A DNA stretch of 64,000 nt from CAVPWP01 sp963709395 (lineage in GTDB: Bacteria; Pseudomonadota; Alphaproteobacteria; Rhodobacterales; Rhodobacteraceae): assembly GCA_963709395.1 (NCBI GenBank), contig CAVPWP010000019.1, positions 1 through 64,000 of the forward strand, written 5' to 3'. Position numbers and translations under genes: made by a program. The notes under the pieces were generated by a model. It was not told where the DNA came from. It searched no databases and saw nothing but the letters and a program-made list of their open reading frames with translations. Positions 46,280 to 55,643 of this stretch are shown here, piece after piece; the first letter of the stretch is position 1; the number at the start of each line of letters is the position of its first letter.

Positions 46280-48046
46280 TCAGTTCCAGCACTCCACCAG
46301 CACGGTCATGTCCGCGGCAAGCAGCGCCAGGTCCTCGGGCGCGATCTCGGCGCCGCGGACGGCAGGGCGGGGGGCGACCCCGTTCGCCGACAGGAACAGC
46401 GCGATCGCCTCGGCATCGGCGGCATAGCGGACCTCGTCCGGCAGACGCCGCGCGCCGTCCTGGGCCTGCGGCAGAAGCATTCCCAGAACCGACCCCCGCG
46501 TGTCGAAGACCGGGCCGCCGTTGTCGCCCTCCTCGGCCAGAAGGGCCAGCCGCGTCAGGTCTTCGCGCCCGTCAAGCGAGCGGGTGTCCTCGAGCGTTCC
46601 GAAGGTCATCGTCGGCGCCCCCAGCACCCCGCCGAAGCTGAACCCAGACACGGCGATCTCGCTGCCCGCGCGGGCCAGGCCCGCGTCGAAACCCGCATAG
46701 GCGAGCGGGGACAGGGCCGACCGCGGGGTGAGCAGAGCTAGCCCGAGGGCGGCATCGCTGGCGGCAAGGCTGGCCTCGACCTCGTCGCCAAGGGTGACAC
46801 GGGCGCAGCCCGCCACGCCGTCCGCGGCGGTCAGAACCCGCCCGGCGCCGTCGATGAAAAATCCGGTGCCGCTTTTCACCGGGCGGCGGATTTCGAGGCC
46901 GGACAGCAGGGCCCGCCGGCGCGCATCGTCCAGGGGAACGACCTCGTCGCTCAGCACCTGGCCGGGCAGGGGGGTGAAGCTTGCCCGCATGGCCGAGAGC
47001 GCCCTTTGCCTGCGCTTTTCGTCGCCCCGGGGCCAGATCAGCGTGAAGCCCTTCACCGCGCCGCTCCGCAGCTCGGCGTAGGTGTCCGAGATCACGGCGT
47101 CGGTTTCGCCGGTGATGGTGAAGCTCGACGCCGACAAAGCCCGCGGACCCGTGAGCGGCACGATTTCGAGCGTCTGCATCACATCGTAGAGGGCCGTCAG
47201 CGTGGTCGCGTCGCCGGGCAGGCTGATCAGGAGGACCCGCACACCGTCGTCGCCGGCGGGGTCGTAATGGACGAAGGGGGCCTCGGCACGGGCGCGGGTC
47301 ACCAGTGCGGTCGGCAGCGTGATCTCGATCCCGGCCTGGGGGTCCGACACCGTGGCAAGCCCGAGCGAGGCGACCTCGGCCCGGAAATCTCGCACCAGTT
47401 CGTTGCGTTGCACGGTCAGCAGGACGCCGGTGGCCGGATAGGCCTTTGACGCCTGCCAGCCCTCGATCGCGCGGCGGGTTCCCGGGCCGAAGGCGCCGTC
47501 GATGCGGGCCGCATAGAACCCGTCCCACTGCAGCGCGCGCTGGATCTCTTCGCGTTCGTCCCGTGTCAGGCTGCGTTCGGCGGCGCGCGCCTCGGCCAGG
47601 GTTTCGCCCTGGGGGGCCAGCGCCACGGGGGCGGGGCTGGTGTCCGGTTGCGGGTCGGCCTGGGGCAAGGGCGTGGCCGCAATCACCGGAGACAGCGCCC
47701 CGAACACCGGCCCCTCGGGCCAGAACTGCTGACGGAAGTTGCTGCCGTCCGCGACGAAACTGTCGGCGGGAATTGCCAGTCGGGCGCGCAGGCTGGCGCG
47801 CACCGCCGCCGCCGTTTCCGGCTCGAACGGGCCAAGTGCGATGGCATACCATCCCGAGGGCAGGCGGAATCCGTTCACGTTCTCCAGCTCGGTTTCCCAC
47901 GCCCGCACCCGGTCGAGCGCCTGTTCGAGGTTCGGCCGCGCCTCGATCTGGACCCACCGCAGGTCCTGTGCCTGGGACGGCGTGGCCAGGCTGGCCGCCA
48001 GCATCGGAAAAGCGACGAAAACCGCCGAAAGAATTGCCTGTTGCAT
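46280..48046 (-). CDS. Exported peptidoglycan-binding, trypsin-fold protein with degraded active site
   Basis: A 588-residue exported protein. Signal peptide (residues 1-26, cleavage after SQA), then a SPOR-like segment (DLRWVQIEARPNLEQALDRV, then GWYAIALGPFEPETA), a linker rich in Pro/Ala/Gln, a PG_binding_1 domain at about 170-225 (IQRALQWDGFYAARIDGAFG, then GTRRAIEGWQ), a middle domain, and a C-terminal trypsin-like domain from about 400. In that domain the usual catalytic His segment reads LTAADGVAGC and the Ser segment reads EEGDNGGPVFD, so His is replaced by Asp and Ser by Asn. It probably binds cell wall and partners without cutting. Confidence 0.82.
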   Translation of the reverse strand: MQQAILSAVFVAFPMLAASLATPSQAQDLRWVQIEARPNLEQALDRVRAWETELENVNGFRLPSGWYAIALGPFEPETAAAVRASLRARLAIPADSFVADGSNFRQQFWPEGPVFGALSPVIAATPLPQADPQPDTSPAPVALAPQGETLAEARAAERSLTRDEREEIQRALQWDGFYAARIDGAFGPGTRRAIEGWQASKAYPATGVLLTVQRNELVRDFRAEVASLGLATVSDPQAGIEITLPTALVTRARAEAPFVHYDPAGDDGVRVLLISLPGDATTLTALYDVMQTLEIVPLTGPRALSASSFTITGETDAVISDTYAELRSGAVKGFTLIWPRGDEKRRQRALSAMRASFTPLPGQVLSDEVVPLDDARRRALLSGLEIRRPVKSGTGFFIDGAGRVLTAADGVAGCARVTLGDEVEASLAASDAALGLALLTPRSALSPLAYAGFDAGLARAGSEIAVSGFSFGGVLGAPTMTFGTLEDTRSLDGREDLTRLALLAEEGDNGGPVFDTRGSVLGMLLPQAQDGARRLPDEVRYAADAEAIALFLSANGVAPRPAVRGAEIAPEDLALLAADMTVLVECWN

Positions 48047-48202
48047 CTTGCTCTACATGCCCTGTCTCGACGGCGAAATGCGCCGCGCTTCGAGAATACC
48101 AAAGGCATCCGGGGATGCGAGGCAATAATCGCCCCGCCCGCGATTGACGCCCCAAGGGTGCCTGCCTACTAAGAGCACGCTTTTTGCAAGGATGCCGACT
48201 CC

Positions 48203-49126
48203 ATGGGCACGGACCGACCCGCCAGCTTTCAGGACGTGATCCTGCGTCTTCAGACCTATTGGGCTGCCAAGGGCTGCGCCATCCTTCAGCCCTATGACAT
48301 GGAGGTCGGCGCGGGCACGTTCCACCCGGCCACGACGCTGCGTGCGCTGGGCTCGAAACCCTGGGCCGCGGCCTATGTCCAGCCCTCGCGCCGCCCGACC
48401 GACGGGCGCTATGGCGAGAACCCGAACCGGCTTCAGCACTACTACCAGTTCCAGGTTCTCATCAAACCCTCGCCCCCCGACTTTCAGGAGCTTTACCTCG
48501 GCAGCCTCGAGGCCATCGGCATCGACCTTTCGGCCCATGACATTCGCTTCGTCGAGGACGACTGGGAAAGCCCCACGCTGGGCGCCTGGGGCCTCGGCTG
48601 GGAGGTCTGGTGCGACGGCATGGAGGTGAGCCAGTTCACCTATTTCCAGCAGGTCGGCGGGCATGACTGCAAGCCGGTCTCGGGCGAGCTGACCTATGGC
48701 CTCGAGCGGCTGGCGATGTATGTGCTGGGCGTGGATCACGTCATGGAGATGCCGTTCAACGCCCCCGACGCCCCGATCCCCCTCAGCTACGGCGACATCT
48801 TCCGCCAGACCGAGCAGGAATACAGCCGCTGGAACTTCGACGTGGCCGACACAGCCCTTCTGCTGCGGCACTTTGAGGAGGCCGAGGCCGAATGCGCCGC
48901 GATCCTGGCCCAGCCGGCGGTCGACCCCAAGACCGGCAAGCGCATCGTGATGGCGCATCCGGCCTATGACCAGTGCATCAAGGCCAGCCATCTTTTCAAC
49001 CTGCTCGACGCGCGCGGGGTCATCTCGGTGACCGAGCGGCAGGCCTATATCGGCCGTGTCCGCGCTCTGGCGAAGGCCTGCGCCGACGCGTTCCTCCTGA
49101 CCGAGGCGGGGGGATGGGCGGCGTGA
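48203..49126 (+). CDS. glyQ: Glycyl-tRNA synthetase alpha subunit
   Basis: A 307-residue catalytic subunit of the bacterial alpha2-beta2 GlyRS. It contains FQDVILRLQTYWAAKGCAIL, GAGTFHPATTLRALGSKPW, YVQPSRRPTDGRYGENPNRL (motif 2 region), WEVWCDGMEVSQFTYFQQVG and SGELTYGLERLAMYVLGV. Full length and conserved. It is separated from its partner glyS by one small gene. Confidence 0.97.
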   Translation: MGTDRPASFQDVILRLQTYWAAKGCAILQPYDMEVGAGTFHPATTLRALGSKPWAAAYVQPSRRPTDGRYGENPNRLQHYYQFQVLIKPSPPDFQELYLGSLEAIGIDLSAHDIRFVEDDWESPTLGAWGLGWEVWCDGMEVSQFTYFQQVGGHDCKPVSGELTYGLERLAMYVLGVDHVMEMPFNAPDAPIPLSYGDIFRQTEQEYSRWNFDVADTALLLRHFEEAEAECAAILAQPAVDPKTGKRIVMAHPAYDQCIKASHLFNLLDARGVISVTERQAYIGRVRALAKACADAFLLTEAGGWAA

Positions 49127-49160
49127 CCGTTTGCGCGACGCCCGCCCGGTTCTCATTCAG

Positions 49161-49688
49161 ATGAGTGGCAGGGTCATCGGCATCATCCTTCTGTCGTTCG
49201 GCCTTCTGGCCGGGGTGGCGATGTATTGGCTGCAGGTCTATGCCTTCTACGACGAGGTGACGCTGGCAGAGGACGGCGGCAGCGTGACGCTGAAGCTCAC
49301 GACCGACGAGGGCACAGTGCTCGATCTGCCGGCGCGCGCGTTCCGGGGCATCGACGCCGAAAGCTCGCCCATCCGGTTTCGCGCCTGCTTCGACGCGGAT
49401 ATCCCGGCGGGTATAGCGCCCATGGCCTATCCCGATGCGCTGCCGCTCAACGCGCCGGGCTGGTTCGACTGCTTCGATGCAGCCGCGATCGGGGCCGACC
49501 TCGCGTCCGGCGCCGCGACCGCCTATCTTGGCGAAGAAAACGTGCTTTACGGCATCGACCGGGTGCTGGCCGTCTATCCCGATGGTCGCGCCTATGCCTG
49601 GCACCAGATCAACAGATGCGGGGACGAGGTGTTCGACGGCAAACCTGCGCCCGAAGGCTGCCCGCCCCCGCCCGAAAGGGATGACTGA
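49161..49688 (+). CDS. DUF6446-type membrane-anchored protein between glyQ and glyS
   Basis: A 175-residue protein with one N-terminal membrane segment (VIGIILLSFGLLAGVAMYWL) and a periplasmic domain (YDEVTLAEDGGSVTLKL, FRACFDADIPAGIAPMAYPD, NVLYGIDRVLAVYPDGRAYA, then NRCGDEVFDGKPAPEGCPPP). Several cysteines may form disulfides. I believe a protein of this kind sits between glyQ and glyS in many Rhodobacterales. It has no evident connection to tRNA charging. The stop overlaps the glyS start. Confidence 0.75.
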   Translation: MSGRVIGIILLSFGLLAGVAMYWLQVYAFYDEVTLAEDGGSVTLKLTTDEGTVLDLPARAFRGIDAESSPIRFRACFDADIPAGIAPMAYPDALPLNAPGWFDCFDAAAIGADLASGAATAYLGEENVLYGIDRVLAVYPDGRAYAWHQINRCGDEVFDGKPAPEGCPPPPERDD

Positions 49689-51947
49689 TGCCCGATCTCC
49701 TGATCGAACTGCTGTCCGAGGAAATCCCGGCACGGATGCAGACCCGCGCCGCCGCCGACCTGAAGCGCCTTGTCACCGACGGTCTGGTCGCCGCCGGTCT
49801 GACCTATGCCCATGCGGCGGCCTTTTCGACGCCGCGCCGCCTGACGCTGGCCATCGAGGGGCTTCTGTCGGAAAGCCCTGCGCTGAAGGAAGAGCGCAAG
49901 GGCCCGCGCACCGATGCGCCCGACCAGGCGATCGAGGGTTTCCTGCGGGCCACCGGCCTGACCCGTGATGCGCTCGAGACGCGCGACGACAAGAAAGGCC
50001 AGGTCTATTTCGCGGTCATCGACAAGCCGGGCCGCCCGGCAGCCGATATCGTGGCCGAGGTGCTCGACGCAGGCGATCCGCGACTTTCCCTGGCCGAAGT
50101 CGATGCGCTGGGGCGCGGGCACCCTGCGCTGGGTGCGCCCGCTCAGGTCGATCCTCTGCATCCTCTCCGACGAGGCCGGCGCGACCGTCGTTCCGCTCGA
50201 CGTCGACGGGCTGCCGTCCGGCGACCGGACGTCCGGCCATCCCTTCCTGTCGCCGGGCAGCTTCGCCGTCACCTCGTTCGAGGACTACGCCGCCAAGCTC
50301 AAGCGCGCCCATGTGATCCTGTCGGCCGAAGAGCGCGCCGAGCATATCCTGCACGACGCAGGGCAGATGGCCTTTGCGCAGGGGCTGGAACTGGTCGAGG
50401 ACACCGGCCTTCTGGCCGAGGTCGCGGGCCTTGTCGAATGGCCCGTCGTGCTGATGGGCGATATCGACGAGGCCTTCCTTGGCCTGCCGCCCGAGGTGCT
50501 GCGGACCTCGATGAAAGAGCATCAGAAGTTCTTTTCGGTCCGCAACCCCGCCAGCGGGCGGATCGAGAAGTTCGTCACCGTCGCCAATATCGCCACCGAG
50601 GACGACGGCGCGCTGATCCTTGCGGGCAACCGCAAGGTCCTGGCGGCCCGCCTGTCGGACGCGCGGTTCTTCTGGGAGAACGACCTGCGCACGGTGAAGT
50701 CGGTCGGCATGGAGGGCATGGCCGCGCCCCTGGCGCAGGTCACCTTCCAGAGCGCGCTTGGCACCCAGGCCGACCGGATCGCCCGGATCGCCGCCCTTGC
50801 CCGCGAGATCGCGCCCTCGGTGGGCGCGTCCCCCGACACCGCCGCCGCCGCGGCCGAAGTCGCCAAGGCCGATCTTGCCTCGGAGATGGTCTACGAGTTC
50901 CCCGAGCTTCAGGGCACGATGGGCCGCTACTATGCGCAGGCGGCGGGACTGGCCGACGGCATCCCCGAGGCCTGCGAAGAGCATTACTCCCCCCTCGGGC
51001 CCTCGGACGACGTGCCGACCCGTCCGGTCAGCATGGCCGTCGCGCTGGCCGACAAGCTGGACCTGCTCTGCGGTTTCTGGGCGATCGACGAAAAGCCCAC
51101 CGGGTCGAAGGATCCCTTCGCGCTGCGCCGTGCGGCGCTTGGGGTGATCCGCATCATCCTGTCCTCGGGGCTGCGGCTCGACCTCGACCGCTTCGTCGAC
51201 AGCCAGCTCTTGCGGATCAAGATCGCGCTCAACGGCCACGAGGCGAGCGAGGCCGAGCTGTCCGCGCTGAACGACACGCTCGACGCTATCGCCCATCACG
51301 GGGTTTTCGGCGCCGCGTTCCGAACGGTCATCGGCACGCTCGAAAAGAACGGCACCGCGCCCGCAACCGACTCGGACTCCCTTCTTGGCCGGGTTGCCCA
51401 TGCGGTGCCCGACCTGTCGGACGATCTGCTGGCCTTCATTCACGATCGCCTGAAGGTCCATCTGCGCGACGACGGGATCCGGCACGACGTGATCGACGCC
51501 GTTCTCGCCATGCCGCACAACGACGACCTTGCGCTGGTCGTGCGCCGCGCCGAGGCCTTGTCGTCGATCCTGAAGACCGACGATGGCGAGAACCTGATCC
51601 AGGCCTTCCGCCGGGCCCACAACATCCTGACGCAGGCGCAGGAGCAGGACGGGGTGGAATACTCCTATGGTCCCGATCCGAAGTTCGCGGAGACCGACGA
51701 GGAGCGCGCGTTGTTCGCGGCCCTCGACACGGCCGAGGAACAGATCGCGGCCGCGATGCCGGACGAGGATTTCACCGCCGCAATGCGGGCGATGGCAGCC
51801 CTGCGCGGGCCGGTCGATGCCTTCTTCGAGACCGTGCAGGTCAATGCCGACAACGCCACGCTGCGCCGCAACCGCCTGAATCTGCTCCACCGCATCTGCG
51901 AGACCTGCCTTTCCGTTGCCGATCTGCGCAGGCTCGAAGGCGGATAA
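49688..51947 (+). CDS. glyS: Glycyl-tRNA synthetase beta subunit (one frameshift)
   Basis: The tRNA-binding subunit of GlyRS. It begins MPDLLIELLSEEIPARMQTR and after an extra base near 50069 continues in another frame with AIRDFPWPKSMRWG, a family signature, then PEVLRTSMKEHQKFFSV, VLAARLSDARFFWENDL and FCLASS-like C-terminal helices through the anticodon-binding domain (DEERALFAALDTAEEQIAAA, then RNRLNLLHRIC). The joined length of about 752 residues is slightly longer than the common 690-700, as in other alphaproteobacteria. The start overlaps the preceding stop (TGATG). Confidence 0.94.
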
Positions 51948-52020
51948 CGTCTGCGCCAGGCTGTCACGCTTGTCTGACGGGACTGCTTGCGTCATTCTGC
52001 AGGGGCAGAAAGGTGCCGCA

Positions 52021-54579
52021 GTGCAGAAACACGTTGAAATCGCAGACTTTACCGAGATCACGCCATCGGCACCGGTCTCTGTGGACCTGCATGGCGGACG
52101 CGCGAAGTGTCTCCAGCGGCTGATCCGGCTTGATCTGCCGGTGCCGCGAACCGTCGCGTTGTCCTTTCCGGCGGTCCGCCGGATCGCCGCGGGCGAGACC
52201 ATCGACGTCGATGCCATCCTCGCGGGCTTCGGGCCGATGCCGCTCGTGTCGGTTCGTCCCTCGTCGCAGGATCCCGACTGGGGCGGGCCCGGCGCGATCC
52301 TCAACATCGGAATGACCGACGCGCGCCACGCCGAGCTGGCGGACAGGCTGGGGCGCGAGGCGGCCGATCTGGTCTATGTCAGGTTCATCCAGGCCTATGC
52401 GGTGCATGTCGCGCGCCTTGACCCCGAGATGTTCGACATTCCCGACCCGATCCCCGCGACGGCCCTGCATGATATGCTCTTCGCCTACGAGGAAGAGACG
52501 GATGAGCCCTTCCCCCAGGACCCGGCACGGCAGCTGTCCGACGTGCTTCGCTCGATGGCGCGGGCCTGGGAGGGCACGTCGGCGCGGCTTCTCCGCCAGG
52601 CCAAGGGCGCGCCAGCGGATGCGGGGCTGGGGCTTGTGGTGCAGCAGATGGCCCTGGGCATCGGCCCCGCGGAAAGCGGATCGGGCGTGATCCAGTTCAT
52701 CGACGCGACCACCGGGCGGGCGCAGATCACCGGGCGTTACCTGTCGCAAAGCCAGGGCCGCGACGCGCTGACGGCGGGCGAGGCGGCGCTGTTCCTGACA
52801 CGGGACCCGCGCGGCGGGTCGCTCGAAGAGCATTGCCCCGATTGCTTTCAGGAACTCCTGCGGTTCGGGGCGCTGTGCCGCGCGCGCCTGCGCGAGGAGA
52901 TGCAGATCGAATTCACGCTCGAGGCCGGGCGGCTCAGTGTGCTCGACGCGGTGCGGGTGGCGCGCACGGCGCGGGCCGAGGTCCGCATCTCGGTCGCGCT
53001 GGCCGAGGACGGGGTCATCTCACACGACGAGGCGGTGCTGCGGGTGACCCCGCGGGCCCTGCCCGAGCTTCTGCACCACCAGGTCGATCCAAGGGGCCGG
53101 CGCGATATTCTGGCGCGCGGCATCGGGGCAAGCCCAGGCGCGGCCACCGGGCGGATCGCGCTGAGCTCGCGTACCGCGCAGCAGATGAAATCGCGCGAGG
53201 AACCCTGCATCCTGGTCCGCCGCGAGACCAAGCCCGAGGACATCCGCGGCATGCACGCCTCGGTCGGCGTGCTGACCGAACGTGGCGGCATGACCAGCCA
53301 CGCGGCGGTGATCGCGCGTGGCCTGGGCCTGCCCTGTGTCGTTGGGGTGTCCGAGATGAAGATCGACCGACGCGACCGGTCGGTCACCTTCGCGGACGGG
53401 CGGGTGCTGGTCGAAGGCGATGTCATGACGCTTGACGGGACGGCGGGCCAGGCCCTGGCGGGGGAAGCCAGACTTCTTGAACCGGCGCTCGACGATGCCT
53501 TTCAGACCCTGCTCGACTGGGCGGACGACGCCCGCGACATCGGCGTGCGCGCCAACGCCGATACCCCCGAAGAGGCGCGGATGGCCCACCGCTTTGCCGC
53601 CGAGGGGATCGGTCTCTGCCGGACCGAGCACATGTTCTTTGCCGAAAGCCGCCTGACCGTCATGCGCGAGATGATCTTCGCCGACGAGGCAGGCGACCGC
53701 GCAGCCGTTCTCGAACGCCTCCTGCCGATGCAGCGGGCCGATTTCGAAGACCTGTTCGAGATCATGCGCGGCAAGCCGGTCTGCATCCGGCTTTTCGATC
53801 CGCCGCTGCACGAGTTCCTGCCCACAGGGCGCGAAGGCATCCGTGACCTGGCCGATGCGCTTGACCTGCCGGTCTCCACCGTCAGCCGGCGGATCGAGGC
53901 GCTGAGCGAGTTCAACCCGATGCTGGGCATGCGCGGCGTGCGTCTCGGGATCACCGTGCCCGAGATCTACGACATGCAGGCCCGTGCGATCTTCGAGGCG
54001 ACCGTGGCGGTCAGCCGCAAGGGCGATACGGTGGTGCCCGAGGTGATGATCCCGCTCGTCTCGGCCCGGCGCGAGGTCGAGATCGTGAAGGCGCGGGTCG
54101 ATGCCGTGGCGGCAGCGGTCCGGACCGAAAGCGGCGTGGACTTCGACTACCGGCTGGGGGTCATGGTGGAAACGCCGCGCGCGGCCCTGCGCGCGGGCGA
54201 GATCGCGCAGCACGCGGCATTCCTGAGTTTCGGAACCAACGACCTGACGCAGATGACCTATGGGTTGTCGCGCGACGATGCCGGGCGGTTCATGGGGTCC
54301 TACGTCAGCCAGGGCGTCTTTGCCGAGGATCCGTTCCACCGGCTCGACCTCGAGGGCGTGGGCGAGCTTCTGACGATCGGCGCCGAACGGGGCCGCGCCG
54401 GGCGGCCCGACGTGGTGCTTTCGGTCTGCGGCGAACATGGCGGCGACCCCGACTCGATCGCCTTCTGCCGCAGCGCCGGGTTCGACTATGTCTCGTGCTC
54501 ACCCTTCCGGGTGCCTGTCGCGCGCCTTGCCGCGGCCCATGCCGCGATTCTCGATCGCAGCGAAGGTGCAAGCGATTGA
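52021..54579 (+). CDS. Pyruvate,phosphate dikinase-like protein with divergent ATP-grasp domain
   Basis: An 852-residue multidomain phosphotransferase. The phospho-histidine domain (ERGGMTSHAAVIARGLGLPC) and C-terminal PEP/pyruvate barrel (FAAEGIGLCRTEHMFFAESR, then ETPRAALRAGEIA, SFGTNDLTQMTYGLSRDD and SVCGEHGGDP) are as in PPDK. The N-terminal ATP-grasp half is clearly related but altered: GGRAKCLQRLIRLDLPVP where PPDK has GGKGANL, and VLDAVRVARTAR where LQTRxxKRT is usual. The GTG at 52021 has AAAGG eight bases upstream. It follows glyS by 73 bases, probably in one transcript. It may be a true PPDK or a paralogue with changed nucleotide use. Confidence 0.82.
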   Translation: MQKHVEIADFTEITPSAPVSVDLHGGRAKCLQRLIRLDLPVPRTVALSFPAVRRIAAGETIDVDAILAGFGPMPLVSVRPSSQDPDWGGPGAILNIGMTDARHAELADRLGREAADLVYVRFIQAYAVHVARLDPEMFDIPDPIPATALHDMLFAYEEETDEPFPQDPARQLSDVLRSMARAWEGTSARLLRQAKGAPADAGLGLVVQQMALGIGPAESGSGVIQFIDATTGRAQITGRYLSQSQGRDALTAGEAALFLTRDPRGGSLEEHCPDCFQELLRFGALCRARLREEMQIEFTLEAGRLSVLDAVRVARTARAEVRISVALAEDGVISHDEAVLRVTPRALPELLHHQVDPRGRRDILARGIGASPGAATGRIALSSRTAQQMKSREEPCILVRRETKPEDIRGMHASVGVLTERGGMTSHAAVIARGLGLPCVVGVSEMKIDRRDRSVTFADGRVLVEGDVMTLDGTAGQALAGEARLLEPALDDAFQTLLDWADDARDIGVRANADTPEEARMAHRFAAEGIGLCRTEHMFFAESRLTVMREMIFADEAGDRAAVLERLLPMQRADFEDLFEIMRGKPVCIRLFDPPLHEFLPTGREGIRDLADALDLPVSTVSRRIEALSEFNPMLGMRGVRLGITVPEIYDMQARAIFEATVAVSRKGDTVVPEVMIPLVSARREVEIVKARVDAVAAAVRTESGVDFDYRLGVMVETPRAALRAGEIAQHAAFLSFGTNDLTQMTYGLSRDDAGRFMGSYVSQGVFAEDPFHRLDLEGVGELLTIGAERGRAGRPDVVLSVCGEHGGDPDSIAFCRSAGFDYVSCSPFRVPVARLAAAHAAILDRSEGASD

Positions 54580-54768
54580 TCCGGTTTTTTGCCGACTTAT
54601 CCACAAAAGTAGCCCACAGATCGGCGGAAATCCGCCCTGTTGCCCCTCTGACACAGTGTAAACAATCCGTTTCCGCTGCTGCACTGGACCCTCCTTTCCC
54701 CAGCGTCTAACCCCACCCCGTTGAACCCGGACCCTCTTGTCCGGTGCTGCCAAAGTGGAGGGGGCTCC

Positions 54769-55461
54769 ATGTTTTTGCGACCCATGAAATGGGCGGCGCT
54801 GTGCGTTGCCGCCATGATCAGCGTTGAGACGGCGTCGGCTGAAGTCGTCATGAGCCAGTCCAACAACCCGCTCATCGCGATGGATGCGCAGCTGTCGGGC
54901 CTGATGGGCACCGAGCGCGAAGCGCTGACCAAGGTCCGTGCGACGCGGTTTCAGCAACCGGTCGAACCGCGCGCGACGCGCCAGAACCGTGGCGTGCCCA
55001 ATGTCCGGTATGAACGCGACTTCCTGCGCGCGCTTCCCAAGGCGAGGGGCGGGCCGGAATGGTCCTGCCTGACCGAGGCGCTTTACTTCGAAGCGCGCGG
55101 CGAGACCGTCCGGGGCATCTTCGCCGTGGCCGAGGTGATCCTGAACCGCGTGGAAAGCAGCCGCTATCCCGACACGGTCTGCGGCGTGGTCAACCAGGGC
55201 ACGGGAAAACTGTTCCAGTGCCAGTTCACCTATACCTGCGACGGGCAGAAGGAGACGATTGCCGAACCCGCCGCCTACGACATGGTCGGCAAGGTCGCGC
55301 GCCTGATGCTTGACGGAAAGCCCCGGAAGCTGACCGGCGGTGCCACGCATTACCACACAAGGTCGGTGAACCCGCGCTGGTCGAATGCCTATCCGCGCAC
55401 CACGACGATCGGATACCATCACTTCTACCGGATGCCCGGCGCGTCCTCGGCGGAAGGCTGA
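54769..55461 (+). CDS. SleB-type cell wall hydrolase (Hydrolase_2)
   Basis: A 230-residue exported enzyme with an N-terminal signal (MKWAALCVAAMISVETASAE) and, after a linker of about 70 residues, a Hydrolase_2 domain: CLTEALYFEARGETVRGIFA with the family EARGE motif, then AEVILNRVESSRYPDTVCGV, CQFTYTCDG and GGATHYHTRSVNPRW. The family includes SleB-type lytic transglycosylases/amidases that open peptidoglycan. Strong ribosome site GGAGGGGGC. The 190-base region before it contains a perfect DnaA-box-like 9-mer (54597-54605) and a GGCGGA/TCCGCC hairpin with no T-run. Confidence 0.88.
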   Translation: MFLRPMKWAALCVAAMISVETASAEVVMSQSNNPLIAMDAQLSGLMGTEREALTKVRATRFQQPVEPRATRQNRGVPNVRYERDFLRALPKARGGPEWSCLTEALYFEARGETVRGIFAVAEVILNRVESSRYPDTVCGVVNQGTGKLFQCQFTYTCDGQKETIAEPAAYDMVGKVARLMLDGKPRKLTGGATHYHTRSVNPRWSNAYPRTTTIGYHHFYRMPGASSAEG

Positions 55462-55643
55462 CGGCCCCGCGGCGCGTTCGGCGCGCCGCGCAACGGCCCT
55501 TTCCCGTAACATCCTGAAACCGGTCGCGAGGTCGGACCGGGGTGCGGTTTCGTAACTCTTGTGCTAGAAAGCCCGCCAACGAGCGGCCAACAGGCACGCC
55601 GATGGCAGGATTTGGGGCAGGGGCGACCCGGGGCAGTGTGGAC

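Noticed and set aside
54613..54630. Hairpin GGCGGA/TCCGCC as a terminator of the PPDK-like gene
   Set aside because: The stem is short and not followed by a T-run, so I do not call it.
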